A DNA stretch of 64,000 bases from G963663315 sp965231905 (GTDB lineage Bacteria > Pseudomonadota > Gammaproteobacteria > Arenicellales > Poriferihabitantaceae), in NCBI GenBank assembly GCA_965231905.1, contig CBDDOO010000001.1:1178001-1242000 (forward strand), read 5' to 3'. A program made the position numbers and the translations under genes. Of the stretch, positions 34,117-42,308 are shown piece after piece (the stretch's first letter is position 1; each line of letters begins with the position of its first letter). A model generated the notes under the pieces. It worked only from the letters and a program-made list of their open reading frames with translations. It searched no databases and was not told where the DNA came from.

Positions 34117-35292
34117 ATGGATCCAGTCTGGTTACTCCTGCTTTTACCACTGGCCGCTGCTGGCGGCTGGTTGATGGCCGCCCATGATAAATCCAGTCCC
34201 GTCAAATCCCGGAGTGTTCCTGACGCATATTTCAAGGGACTGAGTTTCCTGTTGAACGAACAGCCCGACAAGGCATTGAAAGTATTTCTTGAGGTGGCTG
34301 AGGTTGATGATGAAACCATTGAAATGCACATGGCTCTCGGCAATCTTTTCAGACGTCGGGGAGAAATCGAGAAAGCGACACAGATCCATCAGAACCTGGT
34401 TGCCCGTTCAGACCTCGATGACAGTCTTCGCTCCATGGCATTATTCGAACTTGCGCAGGATTATTTCAAGGCGGGTCTGTTTGACAGGGCTGAAGATCTG
34501 TTTCGGGAGCTACGCCTGTTGACTGAATACCGGGAACAGGCGAGCCGGTTTCTGTTGCAGATTTACGATCAGGAGAAAGAGTGGCTTCTCGCGAGTAATG
34601 TCGCAGAGGAACTGAATCGGTTTTCGGACTACGATTATTCAGAAACTATTGCCCAGTTTTACTGCGAACTGGCCGAAATTTCGATTGGGGCGGGTAATCA
34701 TTCGGATGCTGAAAATTATATCGGGGCCGCGTTTCAGCATAACCCCCGTTGTTTGCGGGCAGTGATCCAGTCAGGCAGACTGGCGTCAATGCGGGGAAAT
34801 CATGCCAATGCCATTGCTATCTGGCGGGGAGTCGAGTACTGGTCGCCACTTAGTCTGGGTGAGGTGGTAGGGCACATTGTAAACGGTTATCTGGCGCTTG
34901 GAGATAAAAGGTCACTACAAAAATTTCTGGAAAAGGCAATCGAGAAAAATTCGGACCCGAGAATCATGTCAGCGCTGGTTGATTTGACCCGTAATGACCA
35001 GGGTGAGGAAGCGGGTGAGATGAAACTGCTGGAGTTGGTGCGGCAGTACCCAAGCCTGCATGGGATGTATATTCTGATGAAGAATCGGGCGGGAAAGGGC
35101 AAGCTGAGCCGACAGGACAGGGACTATTCGATCGTGGCGAATCTGCTGCAGGAAGTTGTCGAGAGAAGCAGGAATTATCATTGCACTCAATGTGGATTCC
35201 AGAGTAATTCGCTGCATTGGCAATGCCCTGGCTGCAAAGCCTGGGATACGGCCCGGAATCGGTTGATTCATCATGCAATCGGTAAAAAATAA
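34117..35292 (+). CDS. lapB: LPS assembly protein LapB
   Basis: The 391-residue protein has an N-terminal membrane anchor (about residues 4-22), a long set of TPR helices (for example residues 45-110 and 120-320), and a C-terminal rubredoxin-like zinc or iron site CTQCG...CPGC. In E. coli LapB (YciM) directs FtsH to degrade LpxC and so limits lipid A synthesis. Length matches E. coli (389). It overlaps the heptose kinase gene by 20 bp, linking LPS control and LPS core-sugar genes in one transcript. Confidence 0.94.
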   Translation: MDPVWLLLLLPLAAAGGWLMAAHDKSSPVKSRSVPDAYFKGLSFLLNEQPDKALKVFLEVAEVDDETIEMHMALGNLFRRRGEIEKATQIHQNLVARSDLDDSLRSMALFELAQDYFKAGLFDRAEDLFRELRLLTEYREQASRFLLQIYDQEKEWLLASNVAEELNRFSDYDYSETIAQFYCELAEISIGAGNHSDAENYIGAAFQHNPRCLRAVIQSGRLASMRGNHANAIAIWRGVEYWSPLSLGEVVGHIVNGYLALGDKRSLQKFLEKAIEKNSDPRIMSALVDLTRNDQGEEAGEMKLLELVRQYPSLHGMYILMKNRAGKGKLSRQDRDYSIVANLLQEVVERSRNYHCTQCGFQSNSLHWQCPGCKAWDTARNRLIHHAIGKK

Positions 35293-36238
35293 CCTGGAGA
35301 AACTGGCAGCCGCCAGAGTACTGGTCGTCGGCGATGTCATGCTGGATCAATACTGGATGGGGAGTGTGGATAGAATCTCTCCCGAGGCTCCTGTGCCGAT
35401 CGTGACTGTAACCGAATCGGAAACGCGTTTGGGCGGGGCTGGAAATGTGGCAAGGAATATTGTTTCCCTGGGCGGGAGCAGCGCCCTGATCGGGATTATC
35501 GGTCAGGATGACGCCGGAAGAAGCGTGACCGGGCTTGCCGGGCAATCGGGCATCAATGCCCTGTTTCAGCTTGACCCGGCCTGTAAGACCACGGTCAAAC
35601 TGAGGGTCGTTTCAAAAAATCAACAACTGTTGCGCGCGGATTTCGAGGACAAGCCGGACAAGCGTATTCTTGCCGGGATGCTGGCGGTTTTCAGGGATCA
35701 CATAGAGAACAACGATGCCGTTGTTTTATCTGATTATGGCAAAGGAGGGCTGGCCAACCCCGAAGAAATGATATCTATCACCAGGCGGGCGAATAAACCG
35801 ATTCTGATAGACCCCAGGGGCAACGATTATTCGAGATATCGCGGCGCCACCTTGATCACTCCAAACCTGGCGGAATTTGAATCTGTCGTCGGCAAGGTGG
35901 AAAGTACCGACGACTTTTCAGAAAAGGCGGCGAGTGTTATTCGGGATTATGATCTGGAAGCCTTGCTGGTTACGCTGAGTGACGAGGGGATGACGTTGTT
36001 CGAGAGAAACAAAAATCCCTTGCATATCCCCGCGAGAAGCCGGGAGGTTTATGATGTCAGTGGTGCAGGGGACACCGTAATTGGCGTTATGGCGATGGTA
36101 TTTGCCACAAACCTGGACAAGGCGACGGGTCTTGAGATTGCCAATAGCGCAGCCGGTGTTGTGATCTCGAAATTCGGCACCACTACGGCGACCCGCGCGG
36201 AATTGATGTCCGAGATCAGAAAAGGGGGCGCATTATGA
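35273..36238 (+). CDS. hldA: D-glycero-beta-D-manno-heptose-7-phosphate kinase, single domain
   Basis: The 321-residue PfkB-family kinase phosphorylates heptose-7-phosphate at C1 in ADP-heptose synthesis. Motifs are GDVMLDQYWMG near the start, GGAGNVARNIVSLGG, LLRADFED and the catalytic VSGAGDTVIGVMA. E. coli HldE also carries a C-terminal adenylyltransferase domain; this protein stops after the kinase, so a separate HldC-type adenylyltransferase should exist elsewhere in the genome. It overlaps lapB by 20 bp and hldD by 4 bp. Confidence 0.92.
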   Translation: MQSVKNNLEKLAAARVLVVGDVMLDQYWMGSVDRISPEAPVPIVTVTESETRLGGAGNVARNIVSLGGSSALIGIIGQDDAGRSVTGLAGQSGINALFQLDPACKTTVKLRVVSKNQQLLRADFEDKPDKRILAGMLAVFRDHIENNDAVVLSDYGKGGLANPEEMISITRRANKPILIDPRGNDYSRYRGATLITPNLAEFESVVGKVESTDDFSEKAASVIRDYDLEALLVTLSDEGMTLFERNKNPLHIPARSREVYDVSGAGDTVIGVMAMVFATNLDKATGLEIANSAAGVVISKFGTTTATRAELMSEIRKGGAL

Positions 36239-37218
36239 TTGTGGTTACGGGCGGCGCCGGGTTTATTGGCTCGAATATTGTCAAGGCTCTCAACCGCAAC
36301 GGTGTCTTCGACATACTGGTTGTAGATAATCTGTCCAATGTCGAAAAGGTTGCTAACCTGTCGAAGCGGATCATCAGGGATTACATGGACAAGCGCGAAT
36401 TTCTTGAGGCCATCCAGTCAGATAACCCTTTTGACAGGATTACTGCGGTTTTTCATCAGGGCGCCTGTTCGGACACCCTGGCGGCGGATGGAAAATATGT
36501 ATTACAGAATAACTTTACCTACTCAAAAGCGCTTTTCCATTTTTGTCAGCGGCACAAGGCGCAATTCATCTATGCTTCCTCGGCTTCGGTCTATGGAAGC
36601 GGAGCGGAATTTTCCGAAGATACTTCGTCTGAATCGGCATTGAATGTTTATGCCTGGTCAAAACTTTTATTCGATAACTACATTCGTCAGTCGGGCAACC
36701 GTCCGGGTAACTCCGGGACCCAGTGTGTTGGCCTGAGATATTTCAATGTCTACGGCCCCGGTGAATTTCATAAAGCGCGAATGGCTTCCGTTGCCCGGCA
36801 TTTCAATAATCAATACCGGGAAAAGCAGACGGTCAACCTGTTTGCTGGAACGGGCGGTTACCAAAACGGGGAACAAGCCAGAGACTTCATCCATGTGGAT
36901 GACGTGGTTAATGTAAATCTGTATTTCATGAACCATCCTGAACTGTCCGGGATTTACAATGTCGGTACCGGACGCGCCCGGAGCTTCAATCAGGTGGCGC
37001 TGGCTGTGATCAATTTCCACAGGAACCGGCGGGGATTAACGACTATTGACCTTCCCGAAGCAGTCGATTCCGGCCAGATCAATTACATTGCGATGCCTGA
37101 ATCGCTGGTCGGCAGGTATCAGAATTTCACCGAGGCTGACCTGACCCGCTTGCGGTCAGCGGGGTATGAAGAGGATTTTTATGATATCGAAACCGGGATA
37201 ACCAAATATCTGTCATGA
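36235..37218 (+). CDS. hldD: ADP-L-glycero-D-manno-heptose 6-epimerase
   Basis: The 327-residue extended short-chain dehydrogenase inverts C6 of ADP-heptose, the last step before heptose is added to the LPS inner core. The NADP site is TGGAGFIGSNIVKAL; the catalytic Tyr and Lys are in NVYAWSKLLFD (Y-x-x-x-K), and GLRYFNVYGPGEFHK is typical. It begins with the ATGA overlap after the kinase gene and overlaps the rmlA-like gene by 4 bp. Confidence 0.95.
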   Translation: MIVVTGGAGFIGSNIVKALNRNGVFDILVVDNLSNVEKVANLSKRIIRDYMDKREFLEAIQSDNPFDRITAVFHQGACSDTLAADGKYVLQNNFTYSKALFHFCQRHKAQFIYASSASVYGSGAEFSEDTSSESALNVYAWSKLLFDNYIRQSGNRPGNSGTQCVGLRYFNVYGPGEFHKARMASVARHFNNQYREKQTVNLFAGTGGYQNGEQARDFIHVDDVVNVNLYFMNHPELSGIYNVGTGRARSFNQVALAVINFHRNRRGLTTIDLPEAVDSGQINYIAMPESLVGRYQNFTEADLTRLRSAGYEEDFYDIETGITKYLS

Positions 37219-38084
37219 GAGGAATCGTACTGGCGGGGGGGACAGGCTCCCGCTTGCGGCCAGCCACGTTCGCCGTGTCGAAGCAGCTGGTTCCGGTCTA
37301 TGATAAACCGATGGTCTACTATCCGTTGACTACGTTGTTGTCATCCGGGATAAAGGATATCCTGATTGTTTCAACCCCGCAGGATACGCCGGCCTACCAG
37401 AGATTGCTGGGGGATGGCGGCCAGTGGGGAATCAGTCTGTCCTACGCGGTTCAGGCAACCCCGGAAGGGATTGCGGACGCGTTTTTGCTCGGTTCCGAGT
37501 TTATCGGCAACCATAGCTGCGCATTAGCGCTGGGGGATAATATTTTTTGCGGGGCTGGTCTGTCGGAGAGTCTGCGCAAAGCAGCCACCCTGAAAAAGGG
37601 CGCGCAAATATATGCCTGTCGGGTCCCCGACCCCGGCCGCTATGGCGTGGTGAGCCTGGATAGAAACGGCAAGGCCGTGCATCTTGAGGAAAAACCGGCG
37701 CGGCCAAAAACCGGATATGCTGTGCCCGGTTTGTATTTTTATGATAATACCGTGGTGGGGCGGGCACGGTCGCTGGTTCCGTCCGGACGCAATGAACTGG
37801 AAATAACCGATTTGAATCGTACCTATCTTGATGATGATACTTTACGGGTGGAAGTATTGGGTCAGGACGTGACCTGGCTGGATATGGGCGCCCCTGATTC
37901 GTTAATGCAAGCCGCCAGACATGTCGAGACTGTCTCAAAAAGCCGGGAGATCAGGCCAGGTTGCCCTGAGGAGGTCTGTTGGAGAATGGGTTATATTGAT
38001 GACGGGCAACTTGGAAAACTGGCCGATGAATTGCGGGATACCGGGTATGGCCGCTATCTGACGGGATTGTTGGAATGCCGCTGA
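37215..38084 (+). CDS. rmlA: Glucose-1-phosphate thymidylyltransferase (RmlA-like)
   Basis: The 289-residue nucleotidyltransferase has the RmlA nucleotide-binding loop LAGGTGSRLRPATFAVSKQL and further conserved parts VYDKPMVYYPLTTLL, ALGDNIFCGAGL and GLYFYDNTVV, ending in WLDMGAPDSLMQAARHVETV. It normally makes dTDP-glucose, the start of dTDP-rhamnose synthesis. No rmlB, rmlC or rmlD is in the window, so the sugar made cannot be fixed. Its position directly after hldD, with a 4-bp overlap, suggests use in LPS. Confidence 0.88.
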   Translation: MRGIVLAGGTGSRLRPATFAVSKQLVPVYDKPMVYYPLTTLLSSGIKDILIVSTPQDTPAYQRLLGDGGQWGISLSYAVQATPEGIADAFLLGSEFIGNHSCALALGDNIFCGAGLSESLRKAATLKKGAQIYACRVPDPGRYGVVSLDRNGKAVHLEEKPARPKTGYAVPGLYFYDNTVVGRARSLVPSGRNELEITDLNRTYLDDDTLRVEVLGQDVTWLDMGAPDSLMQAARHVETVSKSREIRPGCPEEVCWRMGYIDDGQLGKLADELRDTGYGRYLTGLLECR

Positions 38085-38836
38085 CCGGGGCGGTTCTGGG
38101 AGTGATTGGCGGCAGCGGGTTTGGGCAGCTGGCGGATTTTGCTGTCAGTGAACGCCAGCGGCTCGATACACCTTATGGGAAACCGTCAGATGTCTATTCG
38201 ACCGGATACTTCCATCAGAAGAAAATTGTTTTTCTGCCAAGACATGGTGAAAACCATGACATTCCTCCACATAAAATCAACTATCGCGCAAATCTGTTCG
38301 GATTCAGGCTGTTGGGGATCCGGGAAATTGTTTCTCTGGCTGCGGTGGGGGGTATTGCTGAGCATTGCAGTCCCCGTTCCATTGTAATCCCGGATCAGAT
38401 CATCGACTATACCTGCAACCGGGTACATACCTGTTATGACGGGTCGGGGCGTACCAATGAGTTTGTCGGCGATGCGCTTGAGCACATTGATTTTACCTGG
38501 CCGTATAGCCGTTCGGTTTGCGAAAGATTGATCCATGCCGCAAGGTTGGCCGGAGTATCCTGTGTCGAGCGAGGAGTCTATGCAGCCACCGAGGGGCCCA
38601 GACTGGAAACGGCGGCGGAAATAAACAGGCTTGAACGTGATGGCGCAGATATTGTTGGAATGACAGCCATGCCGGAAGCGGGGCTGGCCCGGGAGTTAGG
38701 GATAGCCTATGGATCGATAGCCCTGGTGGTGAATGTCGCCGCCGGTCGGGACCCCGATGGTTTTTCGATGGAAACGATAGTCGATAATCTGTCAAGAGTG
38801 ACTCCGAACGCCTTGAAAATACTGGAATATTATTAA
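38075..38836 (+). CDS. S-methyl-5'-thioinosine/thioadenosine phosphorylase
   Basis: The 253-residue protein belongs to the purine nucleoside phosphorylase/MTAP family. Conserved parts are GVIGGSGFGQLADF, FLPRHGENHDIPPHKINYRA (phosphate and ribose site) and GADIVGMTAMPEAGLARELG. The purine-binding loop reads VVNVAAGRDPDG: an Asn stands where adenosine-specific MTAPs have Asp, which in related Pseudomonas enzymes goes with preference for methylthioinosine, so MTIP is the better guess. It recycles the methylthio-nucleoside left by polyamine or quorum-signal synthesis. It overlaps the rmlA-like gene by 10 bp and ends 15 nt before the convergent csiV. Confidence 0.85.
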   Translation: MPLTGAVLGVIGGSGFGQLADFAVSERQRLDTPYGKPSDVYSTGYFHQKKIVFLPRHGENHDIPPHKINYRANLFGFRLLGIREIVSLAAVGGIAEHCSPRSIVIPDQIIDYTCNRVHTCYDGSGRTNEFVGDALEHIDFTWPYSRSVCERLIHAARLAGVSCVERGVYAATEGPRLETAAEINRLERDGADIVGMTAMPEAGLARELGIAYGSIALVVNVAAGRDPDGFSMETIVDNLSRVTPNALKILEYY

Positions 38837-38851
38837 GCGAATCGAGGTTTA

Positions 38852-39526
38852 TCAGTTACCGTTAACCGGCCATATACCCAGTATCATTCCGAATTTCGGA
38901 TGGTCGAAGTAATGGATTTCCCTGAACTTCAGCCTTCTTTTTTCTGACAGGAAATAGTGTTCCGGCAGGTTGTCCGGCGGTAAAGGAGAAAAGCTGTCGG
39001 CCTGTGGTTCGACAGTGACAGGTGATGGTGACCCGGGCTTGTCGTCCGGCAATGGGGCGCTTGCGGGACTTTCCGGTGAGAATTGCAGATCAATGTCGGC
39101 GTAAATAAGCGAGGTTTTATAAACCCGGATGAACCCATAGGTCAGTGGCGTGTCGGCCAGACCCAGGGGGATTAACGGCGCATGCTGATAAACTGCGGAT
39201 GGCTGCGTCCAGCTTGCCGTTCGCAACACGCGATGCCCCGCCTGAATCAACTGGCGCCGGGCCTGCTCCAGATTATCGAGAGTTATGCTGGTCGGGAATT
39301 CATTCGAGCGGGATTCCAGCATGGCCATGCGTTGCAGTCTGCCAGCGATTTTCCTGTCGGAGAAATCCCATTTTTCACCCTCGGCGGCTTCCGGGTCCAG
39401 ACTGCTTCCGGCTTGTTCAAACAGGATTACTTCAATACCATAACTCCGCGCCTGCACGGTCTGGAGAATGCCCGGCAGAATTATGAGTAGAAATAAGCTG
39501 AGTAATCTTGTCCCGATATCTTTCAT
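38852..39526 (-). CDS. csiV: CsiV family peptidoglycan-binding protein
   Basis: The 224-residue exported protein has a signal peptide (MKDIGTRLLSLFLLIILPGI, cleavage near VQA-RSY), the CsiV start YGIEVILFEQ, and a C-terminal stretch RRLKFREIHYFDHPKFGMIL that matches the family. CsiV was described in Vibrio as an activator of the peptidoglycan synthase PBP1A through LpoA, and csiV next to mfd is a common gene pair. Here a protease gene lies between them. A linker rich in Pro and Ser (about residues 155-185) separates two parts. Confidence 0.82.
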   Translation of the reverse strand: MKDIGTRLLSLFLLIILPGILQTVQARSYGIEVILFEQAGSSLDPEAAEGEKWDFSDRKIAGRLQRMAMLESRSNEFPTSITLDNLEQARRQLIQAGHRVLRTASWTQPSAVYQHAPLIPLGLADTPLTYGFIRVYKTSLIYADIDLQFSPESPASAPLPDDKPGSPSPVTVEPQADSFSPLPPDNLPEHYFLSEKRRLKFREIHYFDHPKFGMILGIWPVNGN

Positions 39527-39600
39527 TGTGCCTTAACAGGGAAAATAAGGGCCAACAAATGGATTATACTCCAGAGTTGGGTTAAAATCAGGGCACTGAT

Positions 39601-42264
39601 ATGAAGGCGCTCATGTTCAAGTTTATCGGTCAAGTCAGAATCACAGGTCAATTCAGGGCTCTTGTTTTTCTTTGCGGTATCGCGTTTATGGGTAGTGGCT
39701 GTGGTGGCGGGGGAAGTGGTGCAATCCAGACCGAGCCACAACCCGAGCCCGTGCCCGAGCCTCCGACTGTGTCAACCCCTGAGCCTGAACCTGAGCCTGC
39801 TCCGGTGAAACCGCGGCCTTCGCCCAGACCTGTGACAAGGCCGCCGACCAATGTGGTGGTGACAGACCCGCCCGTTGACCCCGTTGACCCGGTTGACCCG
39901 GTTGACCCGGTGGAAACAGCCGAAGAAAAAGCGCGTCGACAACAATATGCCGCCCATAAGGAATTTGTGCTGCAACCCGCCCTGAGCCGGATAAAAGCGG
40001 AATATGCTTATGCGCGTGGCGCTACAGGCGAAGGGGTAACGGTCGGTATCATTGATACCGCTATTGACGGCAGTCACCCGGAGTTGACGGGCAGGCTGTC
40101 ATCGCAGTCGCAAAATGAAGGGAATCCCGATTTGACTCGATGCACAAACCGCCGCCCAGACGGAAAATGTGAATCCGGGGAGGGGCCACCGAGTCATGGC
40201 ACCGCAGTGGGCGGAACCATCGTTGCAAACCGGAAAAGAGCAGGAGTAGCCTCCGACCCTGTTTATATGCATGGAGTCGCGTTTGACGCCACGCTGCTGT
40301 CGACCGGAATTCCTTTGGGGTCGGGGGATGGTATCTATAGGCCAATTACCCTGACTCCTGGCACAACACTTAAGGCTGACGGCAGATTCGCCGCGTTGTT
40401 CAATGCGATGAATTCTAAGGTTACCGCTCTTAATCTGAGTTTTGGTTTCTCCGGGAACATCGAAAGTTATACAGAAAGTCAAATACGCAGTGTCTTTCCC
40501 AACATAATCTCCGCGATTGCCCAGGCAGATACACTTCCTGCCGACCGCACGATCTACGTATGGGCTGCGGGCAATGCCAATGGCAAGGCTCGTGAAGTGA
40601 CTGATGAAAACGGGACTACGACGCGCGTAACTGTAGTCGCTTCCTCGGTTGAGATCCTGCCTGGATTTGCCGCCCGTGTTGACGAATTGAAGAACCATAC
40701 CCTTGCCGTAGTCGCGGTGGATGGAAAGGGTACGATTGCCGGGTTCTCGAACCGCTGCGGCATCGCCCGGGATTTCTGTCTGGCGGCGCCGGGTGTGGGC
40801 ATCAGGGCTCCGATTCCCAATACCTTGTGCGTTCCTCCCGGAACCCCGGGAAGAAACTGTTATGGTACAGGATTCAGTGGTACATCCTTTGCCGCCCCGC
40901 TGGTCACGGGTGGGATCGCCCTGCTTGCCCAACATTACCGGGATCAGTTGGGCAATCATGAAATTGCCCAGCGTATACTGGCTACAGCCAACAAGGACGG
41001 AATTTATGCGGACACGAATATATACGGTCAGGGGTTGCTTGATCTGGACGCGGCCACACGTCCTGCAGGAGGGACGCGGGTGCTTGTCGGAAATTCACTG
41101 AACGGGCCATCTTACCCGGAAAAACTGAGCGCCCTGTACTCAGGCGCCGGTTTTGGCGATGCGTTGAGCCGTGAGCTATCGAATCTGGAAGTCGCCGCTT
41201 TCGATCAGCTTGACGCTCCGTTTTTCCGTCCATTGAGCGATTATATCCAGACACCCGCGTTTGCCGCCGTCAGTCTTGAAGATCGTTTCAGGGCGCTGGG
41301 AAATGATTTGTGGGGTCAATCTCATGAGGTCGATGGCCTTCACTTAAGGATGCGTTTTGACGGGGTTCAACCCGGGGCATTTTCGCTGGCTCGCCAGTTG
41401 GGAGATCATGAAATGTTTATCGGGTTGCGGTATCATCCCGGCTGGTATTTCGGGCTGCATGGACTCACTGCGCGTCCCGGTTTGACTACCGGACTGATCG
41501 GCGCATTCACGGATGATTCGGCTTTCACCAATCCTTTCCTGTCATTTGCCCGCAATGGTACAGTCGCAGGGATGTCGAGGCGCCTGGGACGGGGGGGATT
41601 CAGTATTGCGGCGTTTCATGGCTCCGAACAATATGATGATCGGTTCAATACCGGGCACGACCGGGCGACGGGAATGCTGACCGAGTACCGCCTGGCGGAT
41701 ACCGCGCCTGTCCGTATTGCGGTACAGGCCGGATGGATGAGAGAGGAAAGCCGACTGATCGGCAGCCGCCCGATTGGAGCCTTCGGGGAGCTCGGCGCCG
41801 GTACTGGATTTATGGGTATTGCAGCCCGACGCCAGGTCACCGGCCGATGGGCGGCGCTGGCCGGCGCCTGGGCCGGACGGAGCCATGCCGAAATACAAAA
41901 TCCGGGAATACTGCGCGATATGTCGGACTTGAGAAGTAGCGCCTTTTCGGTGGGTCTGGTGGGTGACAGTATCATCAGTACGCGAGACCGCCTGGCCATC
42001 CGCCTGGCGCAGCCCCTGCGAGTGGAGTCTGGCAATGCGAATGTCCGCTGGGTTTCCGGTCGCACCCGGGAGCGACAGGCGCGAGTCGAAACAGCAACCC
42101 TGAACCTGGAACCCTCTGCTCGCCAGCTTGACCTCGAACTCACTTGGGTCCGTCCGTGGAAACAGGGACATGTTCACCTGGCGGCGCTCACCTCACAGAA
42201 TGCGGAACATACTCCCAACGAAGACGACAGGGCGTTGCTGATCCGTTATAACCGAGAATTCTAG
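39601..42264 (+). CDS. Subtilisin-type lipoprotein autotransporter (NalP-like)
   Basis: The 887-residue protein starts with a lipoprotein-type signal (hydrophobic core, then GSGCGGGGSG, with Cys near residue 36), a Pro/Glu linker with four DPV repeats, and an S8 peptidase domain at about residues 135-475. The catalytic triad is seen as Asp in GIIDTAIDGSHPEL, His in PSHGTAVGG and Ser in GFSGTSFAAPLVTGG. The rest is a passenger stalk and a C-terminal beta-barrel rich in alternating hydrophobics, ending RALLIRYNREF with terminal Phe. This is the plan of NalP-like surface proteases that cut other outer-membrane proteins. It lies between csiV and mfd, which are normally neighbours. Confidence 0.86.
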   Translation: MKALMFKFIGQVRITGQFRALVFLCGIAFMGSGCGGGGSGAIQTEPQPEPVPEPPTVSTPEPEPEPAPVKPRPSPRPVTRPPTNVVVTDPPVDPVDPVDPVDPVETAEEKARRQQYAAHKEFVLQPALSRIKAEYAYARGATGEGVTVGIIDTAIDGSHPELTGRLSSQSQNEGNPDLTRCTNRRPDGKCESGEGPPSHGTAVGGTIVANRKRAGVASDPVYMHGVAFDATLLSTGIPLGSGDGIYRPITLTPGTTLKADGRFAALFNAMNSKVTALNLSFGFSGNIESYTESQIRSVFPNIISAIAQADTLPADRTIYVWAAGNANGKAREVTDENGTTTRVTVVASSVEILPGFAARVDELKNHTLAVVAVDGKGTIAGFSNRCGIARDFCLAAPGVGIRAPIPNTLCVPPGTPGRNCYGTGFSGTSFAAPLVTGGIALLAQHYRDQLGNHEIAQRILATANKDGIYADTNIYGQGLLDLDAATRPAGGTRVLVGNSLNGPSYPEKLSALYSGAGFGDALSRELSNLEVAAFDQLDAPFFRPLSDYIQTPAFAAVSLEDRFRALGNDLWGQSHEVDGLHLRMRFDGVQPGAFSLARQLGDHEMFIGLRYHPGWYFGLHGLTARPGLTTGLIGAFTDDSAFTNPFLSFARNGTVAGMSRRLGRGGFSIAAFHGSEQYDDRFNTGHDRATGMLTEYRLADTAPVRIAVQAGWMREESRLIGSRPIGAFGELGAGTGFMGIAARRQVTGRWAALAGAWAGRSHAEIQNPGILRDMSDLRSSAFSVGLVGDSIISTRDRLAIRLAQPLRVESGNANVRWVSGRTRERQARVETATLNLEPSARQLDLELTWVRPWKQGHVHLAALTSQNAEHTPNEDDRALLIRYNREF
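39864..39910 (+). repeat. Short tandem 9-bp repeat coding for Asp-Pro-Val
   Basis: Four near-identical copies of GTTGACCCG lie within the linker of the autotransporter and give DPVDPVDPVDPV. Because the unit is a multiple of three, changes in copy number would alter linker length without shifting the frame. Confidence 0.75.
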
Positions 42265-42283
42265 ACGATTAAACGATGCGTAG

Positions 42284-42305
42284 GGGCGGCCCACTGTGGC
42301 CGCCC
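42284..42305. terminator. Strong G/C stem-loop between convergent genes
   Basis: GGGCGGCC (42284-42291) and GGCCGCCC (42298-42305) form a perfect 8-bp stem around CACTGT. It lies in the 44-nt gap between the ends of the autotransporter gene and mfd, and could end transcription from both sides. No T-run follows on either strand, so it may rather block 3' exonucleases after factor-dependent termination. Confidence 0.5.
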
Positions 42306-42308
42306 GCG

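Noticed and set aside
39864..39910. DPV repeat as a phase-variation switch
   Set aside because: The unit is 9 bp, so slippage changes linker length but never the frame.
42288..42301. GGCC-6 bp-GGCC as a possible target of the SfiI-like enzyme
   Set aside because: SfiI needs exactly five bases between the GGCC halves; here there are six, and the sequence is better explained as the stem of a terminator-like hairpin.
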